Shown piece after piece: positions 8,301 through 17,736 of a stretch of 64,000 nucleotides of DNA. The notes under the pieces are model-generated. The model ran no database searches. It was not told the origin of the DNA and worked only from the letters and a program-made list of their open reading frames with translations. Source of the stretch: Natrarchaeobaculum sulfurireducens (GTDB lineage: Archaea; Halobacteriota; Halobacteria; Halobacteriales; Natrialbaceae); contig NZ_CP024047.1 of assembly GCF_003430825.1 (NCBI RefSeq), positions 1,612,001-1,676,000 on the forward strand. Direction: 5' to 3'. The position numbers and the translations under genes are program-made. The first letter of the stretch is position 1, and each line of letters opens with the position of its first letter.

Positions 8301-9872
8301 GTGAAATTCAGCGACGACACTGATCGCAGTTCATTACTCTTGCCTGTACACAACTCCACCGACCAGACGATTCCATCCGACCGTACCGTCCGCCTTCTCG
8401 ATACGACGCTTCGCGACGGCGAACAAGCCCCCGGCGTCTCGCTTTCGCCAGACCAGAAAGTCGAGATCGCACGCGCACTCGAGCGGGCCGGCGTCGCCGC
8501 TATCGAGGCGGGCAGTGCCTGCACCGGTGCGGGTGAACGACAGGCCATCTCGCGAGTTACCGACCTCGAACTCGACGCTCGCGTCACGAGTTTCTGTCGC
8601 GGACTCGAAGGCGACGTCGACCTCGCCCTCGAGTGTGACGTCGACGGCGTCCACATCGTGGTGCCCTCGAGCGACCGCCACGTCGAGGAGAAAGTCGGCA
8701 CCTCCCGCGAGGACAATCTCGAGACGACCGCCGAACTCGTCGAGTACGCGAAAGCCCACGACCTCTGGGTCGAGGTCATCGGCGAGGACGGCTCCCGGGC
8801 CGACCTCGACTATCTCGAGCAACTGGCCGAGACCTCACTCGACGCTGGCGCCGAACGCTTCTGTTTCGCCGACACGGTCGGCCACACCGGCCCCGAGCGC
8901 ACCCACGAGGCCGTCTCCCGGCTCGCTGCTTACGGCCCAGTGAGCGCACACACCCACGACGACCTCGGGCTCGGTGTGACGAACGCCCTGGCCGCCGTCG
9001 CCGCCGGAGCCGACCTCGTCCACTGTACGGTCAACGGCCTCGGCGAGCGCGCCGGCAACGTCGCCCTCGAGGAGGTCGCGATCGCCCTTTCTCACGTCTA
9101 CGACGTCGACACCCTCGAGCTCGAGGAGTTGTACGACCTCGCACAGATCGTCTCGCGGGCGACGGGCGTTCAGTTGCCGCCGAACAAGGCCGTCATCGGC
9201 GAGAACGCGTTCACTCACGAGAGCGGCATCCACACCGATGGGACGCTCAAAGACGACAAGATGTACGAGCCCTACGCACCCGAGACCGTGGGACGGGAGC
9301 GACGGCTCGCCCTCGGAAAGCACACGGGTCGAGCGGGCGTCGCCGCCACGCTCGAGGAACACGGCGTCGACGCCGAGCCGGACGAGATCGCCGAAATCGC
9401 CACCCGCGTCACGGAACTCGGAGACCGCGGTCGTCGGGTCACGGACGCCGACTTGCTCGCCGTCGCCGAAGACGTCACGGGCGACGACCGCGAGCGCGTC
9501 GTCGAGCTGCTCGACCTCACCGCCACCAGCGGCGGCGCCGTTCCGACCGCGAGTATCCGACTCGAGGTCGACGGCGAAGAGCGCGTCGCGAGCGGGACGG
9601 GGTCTGGTCCGGTCGATGCAGCTGTCTCGGCGGTCCGCGAGGCGCTCGGCTCCGCCGCTGACGCCGAGCTCGAGTCCTACCACGTCGACGCCGTCACCGG
9701 CGGCACGGACGCCGTCGTCACCGTCGAAGTGACGATGATGCGCAACGACCGCTCCGTGACCGTCGCCAGAAGCGAAGCCGACATCACTCGTGCGAGCGTC
9801 GAAGCGATGGTCGACGCGCTCGATCGACTGCTCGCGACGGACGAAAAACCGCTCGCGCCGGCCGACGACTGA
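8301..9872 (+). CDS. leuA: 2-isopropylmalate synthase / citramalate synthase family (LeuA/CimA)
   Basis: About 523 residues. The N-terminal HMGL-like TIM barrel starts RLLDTTLRDGEQAPGVSLSP and has the metal ligands of HTHDDLGLGVTNAL and HCTVNGLGERAGNVALEE; the C-terminal ~115 residues (SGGAVPTASIRLEVDG...) form the LeuA regulatory domain that binds the end product. It condenses acetyl-CoA with a 2-oxo acid: 2-oxoisovalerate for leucine or pyruvate for citramalate and isoleucine. The sequence alone does not separate these. GTG 8301 is a tentative start; conserved sequence begins around residue 28. No other leucine gene lies beside it. Confidence 0.85.
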   Translation: MKFSDDTDRSSLLLPVHNSTDQTIPSDRTVRLLDTTLRDGEQAPGVSLSPDQKVEIARALERAGVAAIEAGSACTGAGERQAISRVTDLELDARVTSFCRGLEGDVDLALECDVDGVHIVVPSSDRHVEEKVGTSREDNLETTAELVEYAKAHDLWVEVIGEDGSRADLDYLEQLAETSLDAGAERFCFADTVGHTGPERTHEAVSRLAAYGPVSAHTHDDLGLGVTNALAAVAAGADLVHCTVNGLGERAGNVALEEVAIALSHVYDVDTLELEELYDLAQIVSRATGVQLPPNKAVIGENAFTHESGIHTDGTLKDDKMYEPYAPETVGRERRLALGKHTGRAGVAATLEEHGVDAEPDEIAEIATRVTELGDRGRRVTDADLLAVAEDVTGDDRERVVELLDLTATSGGAVPTASIRLEVDGEERVASGTGSGPVDAAVSAVREALGSAADAELESYHVDAVTGGTDAVVTVEVTMMRNDRSVTVARSEADITRASVEAMVDALDRLLATDEKPLAPADD

Positions 9873-9953
9873 GACGGCACGCCGATCGACGGCTGAGACT
9901 GGCTGGTGTACCGATTTCGTCCGTGTTCTTCACTCGATCCGTAGTCGTTCGAC

Positions 9954-10148
9954 TCAGTGCAGCGGGTGTCGCTCGAGGATGCCCAGCGGATCGAACAGGT
10001 AGAGCACCGCTAGCAAGAGCGCGACGATGACGACGAACAGCCGCGCGAGCGAGTCGGCCGCTATCGGATCCGTTGGGTCGACGGTGATCGCCATCAGGCC
10101 GGCGACGGCGAGATACAGAAGGCCGACGATGGTTCGTCTTCGGTCCAT
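9954..10148 (-). CDS. Small two-helix membrane protein
   Basis: 64 residues from ATG 10148 (MDRRRTIVGLLYLAVAGLMAI). Two hydrophobic helices, about residues 7-21 and 30-50, are separated by a short acidic loop (DPTDPIAADS), ending FDPLGILERHPLH. It lies just downstream of the iron-sulfur subunit gene on the same strand, so it could be co-transcribed, but it is too short to be a NrfD/PsrC-type quinone anchor. Confidence 0.65.
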   Translation of the reverse strand: MDRRRTIVGLLYLAVAGLMAITVDPTDPIAADSLARLFVVIVALLLAVLYLFDPLGILERHPLH

Positions 10149-10223
10149 ACGTCGACGTTCGCGGCCATCGGTAAGAATTCCTCGAGTCGTCACGACCCCT
10201 CGGTTCGGTGTCGTGCGATCCGG

Positions 10224-11606
10224 TCAGTACAGCCCGAGGTCGACCCGTTTCTCGTCGAGGACGGAGATTCGGTCGTCGACCTGCCCGACGTCCTCGTAGG
10301 CGACCGGTCCGGGAACCTGCTCGGCGTGTGGCCCCGGTTCGTTGCCGACGTAGACGACGTTCGGGTTGGTGTTGTACTCCTCGAGCAACCGGAACCGGGA
10401 GACGTCCTCACCGTACTCACCCTGGACGAGCCGTTCGGCCTGCTCCTCGGTTAGCCCATCGTCGTCCTCGTCGGCCGGTTCTTCCTCGCCTTCGAGGATG
10501 GCGATGGCCTCCTGGAGGTCGTCGTCGTCCGGTTCGTTCTCGAGCGCTCGCGCGAGTGCGACGTCGTCGAGGTACTGCTGGGGGTCGCTGTCGGGATCGT
10601 TCATGTCCCCGAACTGGATCGCGCCTGGCGGGCAGGCGTCCTCACAGGCGGTCGTCCCGACCATCTCCTCGCCCATCTGGCCGTCCTGTCTGGCCGGGTC
10701 GAAGACGCACTTCTCCATGACGCCTTTGGGCCCGCGGCCGCTGACCCAGCGGTCGCGCTGGTCGAACATCATGTCTTCTTCCTGGTCGTCCGCCTCGACC
10801 GTCGGATCGTCCCACTGGAAGTAGTTGACGCCGTACGGACAGGCGACCTGACAGTACCGACAGCCGATGCAGACGTCGTAGTCGGTCAACACGAGCCCAC
10901 CCTCGTCGCGGGTGTGACGAGCCGTCGTCGGGCAGACTTTCTCACACGGCGCGTCGGTACAGTGTTGACACGGCCGAATCAGGTAGTTGAAATCCCGCGT
11001 CGACTCGAAATCGTCGGCCTCGGGCGACTCGACCAGTCCGTCCTCGTACGCCAGGATGTACATCCAGTTTGCGCCCTCGTCCCAGTTGTGCTCGGCCTGG
11101 CAGGCGACGACGCAGGCCAGACAGCCGTCACAGACCTCGAGATCGAGAGCCATCCCCCACTGGACGCCGTCGTCGTCCTCGTCCTCGGCTTCGTCGTCCT
11201 GAGCGGCAACCGTTGGGTCCGGCTCCGTCTCCCCGTCGGCCGTCGCCCACGCACCGAGCCCGACGAAGCCGGCACCGGCACCCATCTTCTTCATCGTCTC
11301 GCGGCGGGTCTCGTCGTCGAGCCCGAATCTGGAGAGTGCATCGCCGACTCGGCCCCTCTCACGGGCAGCCTCGACCTCCTCGGCCACCGGTCGCTCGTCC
11401 TCGCCGAACTCCTCGAGGACGGCCTTGTGGTACCGATCGTAGAACTCCGCCTCCGAGAGTTCCCCTCTCGTGAGTCGCATGGCGTCTCTCGCCATCTCCA
11501 TCCCGAGGTCGGCATCGTAGTCGCCCGCCTCGAGCAGCTCGCGGTAATTCTCCTCGGCCGTTTCGCCGAGCGGATGAAACGGCTCGTCGTCGTGGTCGAA
11601 ACTCAT
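10224..11606 (-). CDS. Four-cluster ferredoxin-type subunit of a molybdopterin oxidoreductase (DmsB/PsrB-like)
   Basis: 460 residues. After an N-terminal helical region of ~100 residues comes a twin-arginine-like stretch (RRETMKKMGAGAGFVGLG, ~105-122), then four cysteine groups typical of DmsB/NrfC/PsrB electron-transfer subunits: CDGCLACVVAC, CQHCTDAPCEKVC, CIGCRYCQVAC and C...TTACEDACP. These wire electrons between a molybdopterin catalytic subunit and the membrane. Neither a catalytic subunit nor a NrfD-type anchor is next to it. Long acidic inserts surround cluster four. Whether it is exported is uncertain because the RR motif is internal. Confidence 0.8.
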   Translation of the reverse strand: MSFDHDDEPFHPLGETAEENYRELLEAGDYDADLGMEMARDAMRLTRGELSEAEFYDRYHKAVLEEFGEDERPVAEEVEAARERGRVGDALSRFGLDDETRRETMKKMGAGAGFVGLGAWATADGETEPDPTVAAQDDEAEDEDDDGVQWGMALDLEVCDGCLACVVACQAEHNWDEGANWMYILAYEDGLVESPEADDFESTRDFNYLIRPCQHCTDAPCEKVCPTTARHTRDEGGLVLTDYDVCIGCRYCQVACPYGVNYFQWDDPTVEADDQEEDMMFDQRDRWVSGRGPKGVMEKCVFDPARQDGQMGEEMVGTTACEDACPPGAIQFGDMNDPDSDPQQYLDDVALARALENEPDDDDLQEAIAILEGEEEPADEDDDGLTEEQAERLVQGEYGEDVSRFRLLEEYNTNPNVVYVGNEPGPHAEQVPGPVAYEDVGQVDDRISVLDEKRVDLGLY

Positions 11607-11806
11607 CGAACGACGTCACCCCAATCGCATCGGCTCCAATCGAACAGAATCATATGCGCTCACCAACACCCGTGCCAACCAGACACATATTCAAAGTCAA
11701 CTGGCCTGCGAATGACGGGCCTGATAGCGCGATTGAGTCGGAGCCTGTGCCGTCGGGGCCGCTCGTATCGCCGACGGCATCGCTCGTCGAGTTGGAGGTG
11801 AAAAAC

Positions 11807-11890
11807 GCCGAGAGGGAGATTTGAACTCCCGAGTCCGTGAGGACAGCAGATTTCGAATCTGCCGCCTTGGCCGGGCTAGGCTATCTCGGC
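11807..11890 (-). tRNA. tRNA-Ser (CGA)
   Basis: 84 nt, reading GCCGAGATAG...CTATCTCGGC pairing on the acceptor stem, anticodon arm GCAGA-TTCGAAA-TCTGC (anticodon CGA), a long class II variable arm and a T-arm GGGAGTTCAAATCTCCC. The long variable arm is diagnostic for serine. No intron. Confidence 0.93.
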
Positions 11891-12400
11891 TCGTTCGTAC
11901 GTAGCGGGGAGACGTTTTTACCGGTTTCGATTTTTCTCCCGGACTGTGACGAGGTCACGTTGTCACTGCCGAAACAGGTCACGGAGGAATCTGCAGGCGG
12001 TTCCGGGCAGTAGACAGCCACTCGAGATTGGACGGTGATTCTCGAGACGGTCACGTTCGACGGTGACGACATGAGGGTTGTCGGTGGTGGGTTCGAGAGA
12101 CACCCCGTTGCGAGAGGACACACGAGGACAAGGGATGGCTAGTTGCTACTCGTTCGGCAGCGACTGCCGTCTGTGCATCTGTTGACCGATGTCCGGCAGG
12201 TGGCAATCGGTAGGAGACACGGTAGCGTCAGTCCTGTCCCGAAATTGTCTCTGACAGGAGCGGTCGGCGTTGAGGAGACCCTCGGATAGTGCTGCGGTTC
12301 AGATTCGGCTGGTTTCGCCCCACACACCGGAGGACTCTGGGCGGAGACAAGTCGAGGTGAGAAGGGGTACCGGCGTCCGACCGAGGGACGTGTCCCTCGT
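11891..12400. other. Intergenic region, no gene recognised
   Basis: About 510 bases between tRNA-Ser and the ppc stop. Open frames here are short, overlap the tRNA or have unbiased third positions. I see no RNase P, SRP or rRNA signature. A T-rich stretch (gtttttaccggtttcgattttt, 11915-11936) just upstream of the tRNA may hold the tRNA promoter. Confidence 0.6.
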
Positions 12401-15091
12401 TCACCCGGTGTTTTTCATCCCGGCGGCGATTCCCTTCACGGTCAGCCGGAGGGTTCGTTCCTCGATGTCCGTTCGGTGCGTTCGACGGAGCAGGTACGTC
12501 TGCAGGAGGTTCAGCGGATCGACGTACGGATTGCGCCGCTCGAGGTGTTCGCCGAGCCAGTCACGGGTATGCAGTTGCTCGCGCTGGCCGATCGTCGTGA
12601 CGAGGTCCGTGGCCCGCTCGTACTCCGCGGTGAGTCGCGGGAAAAATCGCTCGCGGAGGTCCTCGTCGGCGAGGTGTGCGTAGTGGTCGGCGATCTCGAG
12701 TTCGGTCCGCGAGAGCGAGAGCGCGGCGTTGTCGAGCGTGCTCCGGAAAAACGGCCACTCCTCGTACATGTCCTGAAGCGTCCCGACGGAGCCACCTGCC
12801 TCGAGATAGGCGTCCATCCCGGTGGCGATGGCGTACCAGCCCGGCAGGATACACCGCGACTGCGTCCAGGAGAACACCCACGGGATCGCCCGCAGGTCTT
12901 CGACGGAGCGTTCGCCGCTTCGCGACGCCGGTCTCGAGCCGAGGTTCAGGTCCTCGATCACGGTGATCGGCGTCGCCTGCTCGAAGTATCTGACGAAGCC
13001 GTCGCTCTCGAGGAGGTCGCGGTACTCCTGACGAGCCGCGTCGGCCATCGTCTCCATCGCCTCGACCCACTCGTCGTCGATGGCTTCTTCGGGCTGGTCC
13101 ATCGCGTACAGCCGGGCACGCAGCTGGGCGTTCAGCATCTGCTCGATGTTGCGCTCGGCGATACGGGGGTTGCCGTACTTCTCGGCGATCGCCTCGCCCT
13201 GCTCGGTGAACTTGACCTGGCCCGTGACGGTGCTGTTGGGCAATGCGAGCATCGCCTCGTTCATCGGGCCGCCACCGCGGGAGATCGATCCGCCACGGCC
13301 GTGGAACAGCCGCATCGTCACGTCGTGTTCCGTACAGATGTCGCCGAGACGCCGCTGGTTCTTGTAAAGCGACCAGTTCGCCGCCAGAAAGCCGTTTTCC
13401 TTGTTCGAGTCGGAGTATCCCAGCATGATCTCCTGGGTGTGTCCACGGGCCTCGAGCGCCTGGCTATAGGCTTCGTTCTCGAAGAGCGTTCCCATGATTC
13501 GTCGGGCACCCGAGAGGGCGTACTCCGTCTCGAGCAGCGGCACGACGTCGATTCCACAGTGTTCGGGCAGCGAGACGACGTCGGCCTGGTCGGCGAGAAA
13601 GAGCACCTCGAGAACGTGACTCGGCTCCTCGGTCATCGAGATGCAGTAGGTGTCGATGGCCTCGACGCCGAACTCCGTCTGCCAGTCTGCGAGGCTGTCG
13701 AACAGCCGGAGGACCCGCGCGGAGTCGGGGGAGAGGTCGTCGATCGCCGAGAGGTCGACGATAGGCTCGTCCTGTACGATCGCGTCGGTTAGCAACTCGA
13801 CGCGGTCGTCCTCCGAGAGCCCGTGGTAGTCGATTCCCTCGCGCTCGAGGGCTTCCGCGATAGCGTCGGTGTGTTTCGCCTGGTGTTCACGCAGGTCGAG
13901 GCTAGCGAGCGAGAAGCCGAACGTGGCCACCTGCCGGCGGATCGGGTCGACGTGGGCCTCGACGACGCTTTCTGCGCCGTTATCGCGCAGGCTTCGAGCG
14001 AGAAGCTCGAGGTCCGATTGCAGTTCGTCGATCTTGCTGTAGCCGCCCGGCCGAACGTCACCGACACGATCGAGTCGTTCGCGCATGAGCTTGAGCTTCT
14101 GTCGGTAGGGCTCGTCTGGGTAGCGCACTTCGGCCGTTTTGGCGCTTCCTGAGAGGCGGTCACGGTCGTCCTCGAGCGAGGCCCGAAACGCCTCGCCGAC
14201 GTCGATCCGGTGGCCGTCCTGACTCAACACGCCCGAGAGGCGCTTGAGTTCTCCGCGGTAGTTCTCGAGGATGACGTCGCGCTGGCGCTCGAGCGTGGCC
14301 TCGGTCACCTCGGGAGTGACGTAGGGGTTGCCGTCACGGTCGCTGCCAGCCCACGAGCGGAACTCGAGGAGTTTCGGGATCTCGAGAGTGCCGTCGACCG
14401 CCTCGTCGATGGCAACGTCGAGTTCGTCGTACACTTCACCGACGACGTCGAACAGGGTGTTCTCGAGGTACCACTGGACGTTTCGGGCCTCGTCTTCCGG
14501 TTCGGGCTGGCGATTACGGACCTGTGGCGTCTGCCAAAGGCTCGTCACCTCGGCGTCGACGTCGCGCCAGACCTGTGCGGCTTCTTTCTCGGTCAGCAAC
14601 CGTTCGTCGAGAGTCTCGAGACGCGTCGCGATGGCCCGTAGTTTCGCTTTGACCGTCTTCCGACGGGCTTCCGTCGGGTGGGCCGTGAACGTCGGCTCGA
14701 TGAGGACGTCCTCGAGCACCTCCTTGACCGTCTCGAGGTCGGCCTCGCCGAGTTCTGCAGCTGCACTCTCGAGGCTATCTTCGAGCGTTCCCTCGTGTGA
14801 TTCCGTGCGAATCGAACGGACACGCTCGCGTTCTTCGGCGAGGTTGATCAGCTCGAAGTAGGTCGTAAACGCCCGTGCAACGATGCGCTGTTTGTGCGGC
14901 GACAGCCCCTCGAGTTCGGCCACCAGCGGCTCTCGACTCTCGAGGTCGCCCGAACGGTAGTCGATCGCCGCGCGTCGACAGGATTCGACAGTCTCGAAAC
15001 CGTCCCGTGAGGTCTGTGCCTCGAGAACGTCGCCGAGCAACGCACCGAGTTCGCGGACGTCCTGGCGAACACCCCTGTTGTGAAGTTGCAT
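12401..15091 (-). CDS. ppc: Phosphoenolpyruvate carboxylase
   Basis: 896 residues, the length of classical PEP carboxylases, which carboxylate PEP to oxaloacetate to refill the TCA cycle. Key motifs: catalytic His138 in TAHPTEARRK, GYSDSNKENG and the glycine-rich loop FHGRGGSISRGGGP near residue 590, then SRPASRSGERSVEDLRAIPW and the typical C-terminal end AAGMKNTG. Starts at ATG 15091 (MQLHNRGVRQDVREL). It is the only gene of its transcript; allosteric control cannot be judged. Confidence 0.97.
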   Translation of the reverse strand: MQLHNRGVRQDVRELGALLGDVLEAQTSRDGFETVESCRRAAIDYRSGDLESREPLVAELEGLSPHKQRIVARAFTTYFELINLAEERERVRSIRTESHEGTLEDSLESAAAELGEADLETVKEVLEDVLIEPTFTAHPTEARRKTVKAKLRAIATRLETLDERLLTEKEAAQVWRDVDAEVTSLWQTPQVRNRQPEPEDEARNVQWYLENTLFDVVGEVYDELDVAIDEAVDGTLEIPKLLEFRSWAGSDRDGNPYVTPEVTEATLERQRDVILENYRGELKRLSGVLSQDGHRIDVGEAFRASLEDDRDRLSGSAKTAEVRYPDEPYRQKLKLMRERLDRVGDVRPGGYSKIDELQSDLELLARSLRDNGAESVVEAHVDPIRRQVATFGFSLASLDLREHQAKHTDAIAEALEREGIDYHGLSEDDRVELLTDAIVQDEPIVDLSAIDDLSPDSARVLRLFDSLADWQTEFGVEAIDTYCISMTEEPSHVLEVLFLADQADVVSLPEHCGIDVVPLLETEYALSGARRIMGTLFENEAYSQALEARGHTQEIMLGYSDSNKENGFLAANWSLYKNQRRLGDICTEHDVTMRLFHGRGGSISRGGGPMNEAMLALPNSTVTGQVKFTEQGEAIAEKYGNPRIAERNIEQMLNAQLRARLYAMDQPEEAIDDEWVEAMETMADAARQEYRDLLESDGFVRYFEQATPITVIEDLNLGSRPASRSGERSVEDLRAIPWVFSWTQSRCILPGWYAIATGMDAYLEAGGSVGTLQDMYEEWPFFRSTLDNAALSLSRTELEIADHYAHLADEDLRERFFPRLTAEYERATDLVTTIGQREQLHTRDWLGEHLERRNPYVDPLNLLQTYLLRRTHRTDIEERTLRLTVKGIAAGMKNTG

Positions 15092-15309
15092 AACACGCCG
15101 ATGGACCTTCGCCCTGAAAAATCCTCGTGACTGAACAGCAGGGCCGACATACGTCGTTTTTCGTGATAGTTACTGTTGCCGGTCACCAGAGGGACTCACC
15201 GAAAGGGAAGAAAGGTCGGAGACGACGAAGCAAACTGAAGTGAGACACAGACGCCACAGTCGTCGAAATGCCTGAAAGTAACACTCGATGTCGAGTTCCC
15301 CTTCGGTAG

Positions 15310-15345
15310 GTTTGGCCAGTCGCACCGAAATAGCGACGGCCAAAC
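15310..15345. promoter_or_regulatory. Strong hairpin with a bulged base in the ppc-maoC intergenic region
   Basis: GTTTGGCC(A)GTCGC at 15310-15323 pairs with GCGACGGCCAAAC at 15333-15345: a 13-bp stem with one bulged A and a 9-nt loop. It lies in the 410-base gap (15092-15501) between divergent ppc and the MaoC gene. No T-tract follows, so it is not an obvious terminator; operator or structured leader are both possible. No gene is visible in this gap. Confidence 0.55.
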
Positions 15346-15362
15346 TCGACCAGTACCGTTCA

Positions 15363-15404
15363 CTTTCGACGATAATCGAGTTACCGAATGCTGGTCGTCG
15401 AAAG
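15363..15404. promoter_or_regulatory. Perfect 10-bp inverted repeat
   Basis: CTTTCGACGA (15363-15372) and TCGTCGAAAG (15395-15404), with a 22-nt spacer, 17 bp downstream of the preceding hairpin. It may be an operator half-site pair or a second stem of one structured RNA ahead of the MaoC gene. Confidence 0.5.
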
Positions 15405-15501
15405 GGTCGAATCGCGACGACTCGAGGGGTCGAACCGACTCGGTCCGACCGGACTGCCTCGGACAGTAGGTTCTTGCTGACAGGGCTCACACGTGAGTGG
15501 T

Positions 15502-15951
15502 ATGCAGTACTACGAAGACGTCGAGATCGGCGATACGAATGAGTTCGGTGCGTACGAGGTCACGGGTGAGGAAATCGTCGAGTTCGCCGACCAGTACGAC
15601 CCTCAGCCGTTTCACACCGACGAGGAGGCTGCCTCGGAGTCCGCGTTCGGCGAACTGGTCGCCTCGGGCTGGCATACGGCCTCGATCTGCATGCGGCTGC
15701 TCGTCGAGGGGGCGCTCGAGGAGCAGGCCGCGATGGGTGCCCGCGGCGTCGACGAACTCCGCTGGAGACGCCCCGTCACGCCTGGCGACGTCCTCTCGGT
15801 CCGGACGGAGGTACTCGACAAGCGCGTTTCCGAGAGCGATCCCCGGCGAGGCTACGTCGACACCCTGCTCGAGGGTCGAAACCAGAACGATGCGGTCGTC
15901 ATCTCCTGGATCGGGCTGGGAATGATCGAGCGGCGGGATCCAGAAACGTAG
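15502..15951 (+). CDS. MaoC-family hotdog hydratase
   Basis: 149 residues from ATG 15502 (MQYYEDVEIGDTNEFGAYEV); a GTG three codons earlier is a second possibility. The catalytic hydratase-2 motif region is clear: EIVEFADQYDPQPFHTDEEAA with D/H of the MaoC dyad, then SGWHTASICMRLL and VDELRWRRPVTPGDVLSV. Such proteins hydrate enoyl-CoA thioesters in (R)-specific beta-oxidation or polyhydroxyalkanoate supply. No phasin or PHA synthase is nearby, so the pathway is open. Confidence 0.88.
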   Translation: MQYYEDVEIGDTNEFGAYEVTGEEIVEFADQYDPQPFHTDEEAASESAFGELVASGWHTASICMRLLVEGALEEQAAMGARGVDELRWRRPVTPGDVLSVRTEVLDKRVSESDPRRGYVDTLLEGRNQNDAVVISWIGLGMIERRDPET

Positions 15952-16061
15952 CACGATTTTCGGGCCCCAGAGACGTAGCACGATACTCGAGAGGCGAACG
16001 GATACAATCGATGACTGGTCCGGCCACGAACCTATTTGTGGCAACGAGTCGAACAGAACGT

Positions 16062-16601
16062 ATGACAACTCGAGCCACCGACCGTCTCCGAACCGGCTGT
16101 AAACGGTACGGGCCGGGTCGACTTCCTTACGCCAACCGCCCCGCGATCGGTGCGGGGTATGCGGGAGCGAGCGCCGCACTGGTTGCGGCGGCGACGTTCG
16201 CGGTCGCTGTCGTCGTACTCGAGGTCGTCGGCGGCTCCGACAACGTGTACGGCTTCGCGATCTTCGCCGCGGTCGCGCTCCTGCTCGTCGTCCCCGCCGC
16301 GTTCGTCGCGGGCGTCGTGAGCTGGCGGGCAGTGCCGGCGACCGTGCCGGGCTCTGGGGTCGTCGTTGGTGTTCTCGGAACGCTTCTGACCTACGTTGGA
16401 GCCACCGTCCTCCTGACCTGGCTCATGCTCGTCGCGGCCGTCGTCTCCTGGAACAACGCAGGAGCCGCTGATACGGCGATGGCGGCGGCGGTCATCGGCT
16501 GGCTCGCGTTTCTGTTGACGAGTTGGATAACGCTGCCCGTGGGCTGTCTCGGCGGTGTGATCTACGACCGCGTCGGTAGTGGTCCTGCTGACGGTCGGTG
16601 A
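16062..16601 (+). CDS. Haloarchaeal membrane protein of unknown function
   Basis: 179 residues from ATG 16062. A TATA-like cctatttg at 16031-16038 gives a leaderless start. Four hydrophobic helices, roughly residues 30-52, 60-84, 92-125 and 132-165, with few charges between them, follow a basic N-terminus (MTTRATDRLRTGCKRYG). I do not recognise a family. Confidence 0.65.
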   Translation: MTTRATDRLRTGCKRYGPGRLPYANRPAIGAGYAGASAALVAAATFAVAVVVLEVVGGSDNVYGFAIFAAVALLLVVPAAFVAGVVSWRAVPATVPGSGVVVGVLGTLLTYVGATVLLTWLMLVAAVVSWNNAGAADTAMAAAVIGWLAFLLTSWITLPVGCLGGVIYDRVGSGPADGR

Positions 16602-16661
16602 GCGTCGGCACGCTCGAGCCGGGTAGCGGGACTTAAGCCGGTGTCGAGCAAACCCCAGGAC

Positions 16662-17591
16662 ATGTCACTCGTCCTCCCGGACGAACTCGTCGTCGACCGG
16701 TTTCTGCCGACGGTTCGTGCGATGCTCGCAGAGCGACTCGCCGAGTGCGGCCTGACCCAACAGGAGATCGCCGATCACCTCGGCGTGACCCAGGCGGCCG
16801 TCAGCGCGTACGTCGGCGGCGACGGCGGTGGCGACGACCGCTTTCGTGACGATCCTGAGACGGTCGCAAGCGTCGACCGAATCGCCGACGGACTCGCGAG
16901 CGGTGAGATGGACGGCTACGACGCACTCGCTGAACTGGTGTTGCTCGTCCACAGCCTCGAGGACCGCGGTCCGATCTGTGAACTTCACGAAGAAGCGATG
17001 CCAGCACTGCGTGGGCTGGGCTGTGACCTGTGCGTTCGCGGCCTCGATGCGGACGTCCGGGCCGAACGCGACGTTCTCTCGGCCGTCCGGGTGGCCGCCC
17101 GAACCCTCGCGACGCTGCCCGGCATGGCGGCGATCGTCCCCAACGTGGGCACGAACGTCGGGATGGCCCTTCCCGGAGCCGACAACGTAACCGACGTCGC
17201 TGCGATTCCCGGCCGCATTTACACGATGGGCGGACGCATCGAGATCCCCGCGAACCCCGAGTTCGGCGCCTCGAAACACGTCGCAACGGCCGTCCTCGCC
17301 GCCAGCGGCGTCGATCCGGCCATCCGCGGGGCGATCAACGTCGCCACCGACGACGCCGTACTCGAAGCCGCTCGAGAGCGCGGATTCGACGTCCTCGAGT
17401 TCGACGCCGACTACGAGGACCGAGGCGCCCACCTCAGGCGTCGGTTCGACGAGCACGGCACAGTCCCCCCGGTCGCCTATCACCGCGGCGCGTTCGGTAT
17501 CGAACCGACGACCTACGTCTTCGGCGAGACCGCCGTCGACGCATCGACACGGGTCGGTGAGTTACTCGAGACCGCAGCAGGACTCGATTGA
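16662..17591 (+). CDS. ThiN-domain transcriptional regulator (ThiR-like)
   Basis: 309 residues. The N-terminus holds an XRE-type helix-turn-helix (LAECGLTQQEIADHLGVTQAAVSAYV, ~25-50). The C-terminal ~170 residues are a ThiN thiamine-phosphate-binding domain (VPNVGTNVGMALPGADNVTDVAAIPGRI; ASKHVATAVLAASGVDP; YHRGAFGIEPTTYVFG). HTH plus ThiN without a kinase domain is the form known in archaea as a thiamine-responsive repressor, ThiR. ATG 16662 is favoured over GTG 16641 by a TATA-like acttaag at 16631-16637. No thi operon is adjacent, so the targets lie elsewhere. Confidence 0.87.
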   Translation: MSLVLPDELVVDRFLPTVRAMLAERLAECGLTQQEIADHLGVTQAAVSAYVGGDGGGDDRFRDDPETVASVDRIADGLASGEMDGYDALAELVLLVHSLEDRGPICELHEEAMPALRGLGCDLCVRGLDADVRAERDVLSAVRVAARTLATLPGMAAIVPNVGTNVGMALPGADNVTDVAAIPGRIYTMGGRIEIPANPEFGASKHVATAVLAASGVDPAIRGAINVATDDAVLEAARERGFDVLEFDADYEDRGAHLRRRFDEHGTVPPVAYHRGAFGIEPTTYVFGETAVDASTRVGELLETAAGLD

Positions 17592-17736
17592 CCGATAGCA
17601 TCGTAGCCGACTGGTAGAACTCCAGCCATCCGGCAACGATTCGTCGGTTCCCATGGTTATTTTGCGATTCGAAACTGGGGCGACGTCTTGCTTTCGGAGA
17701 GAAAAACCCATATAACCCCTTCGTCTGAGTACACCC

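Noticed and set aside
11881-12123. 80-codon minus-strand frame overlapping tRNA-Ser
   Set aside because: Overlaps the tRNA and lacks codon bias.
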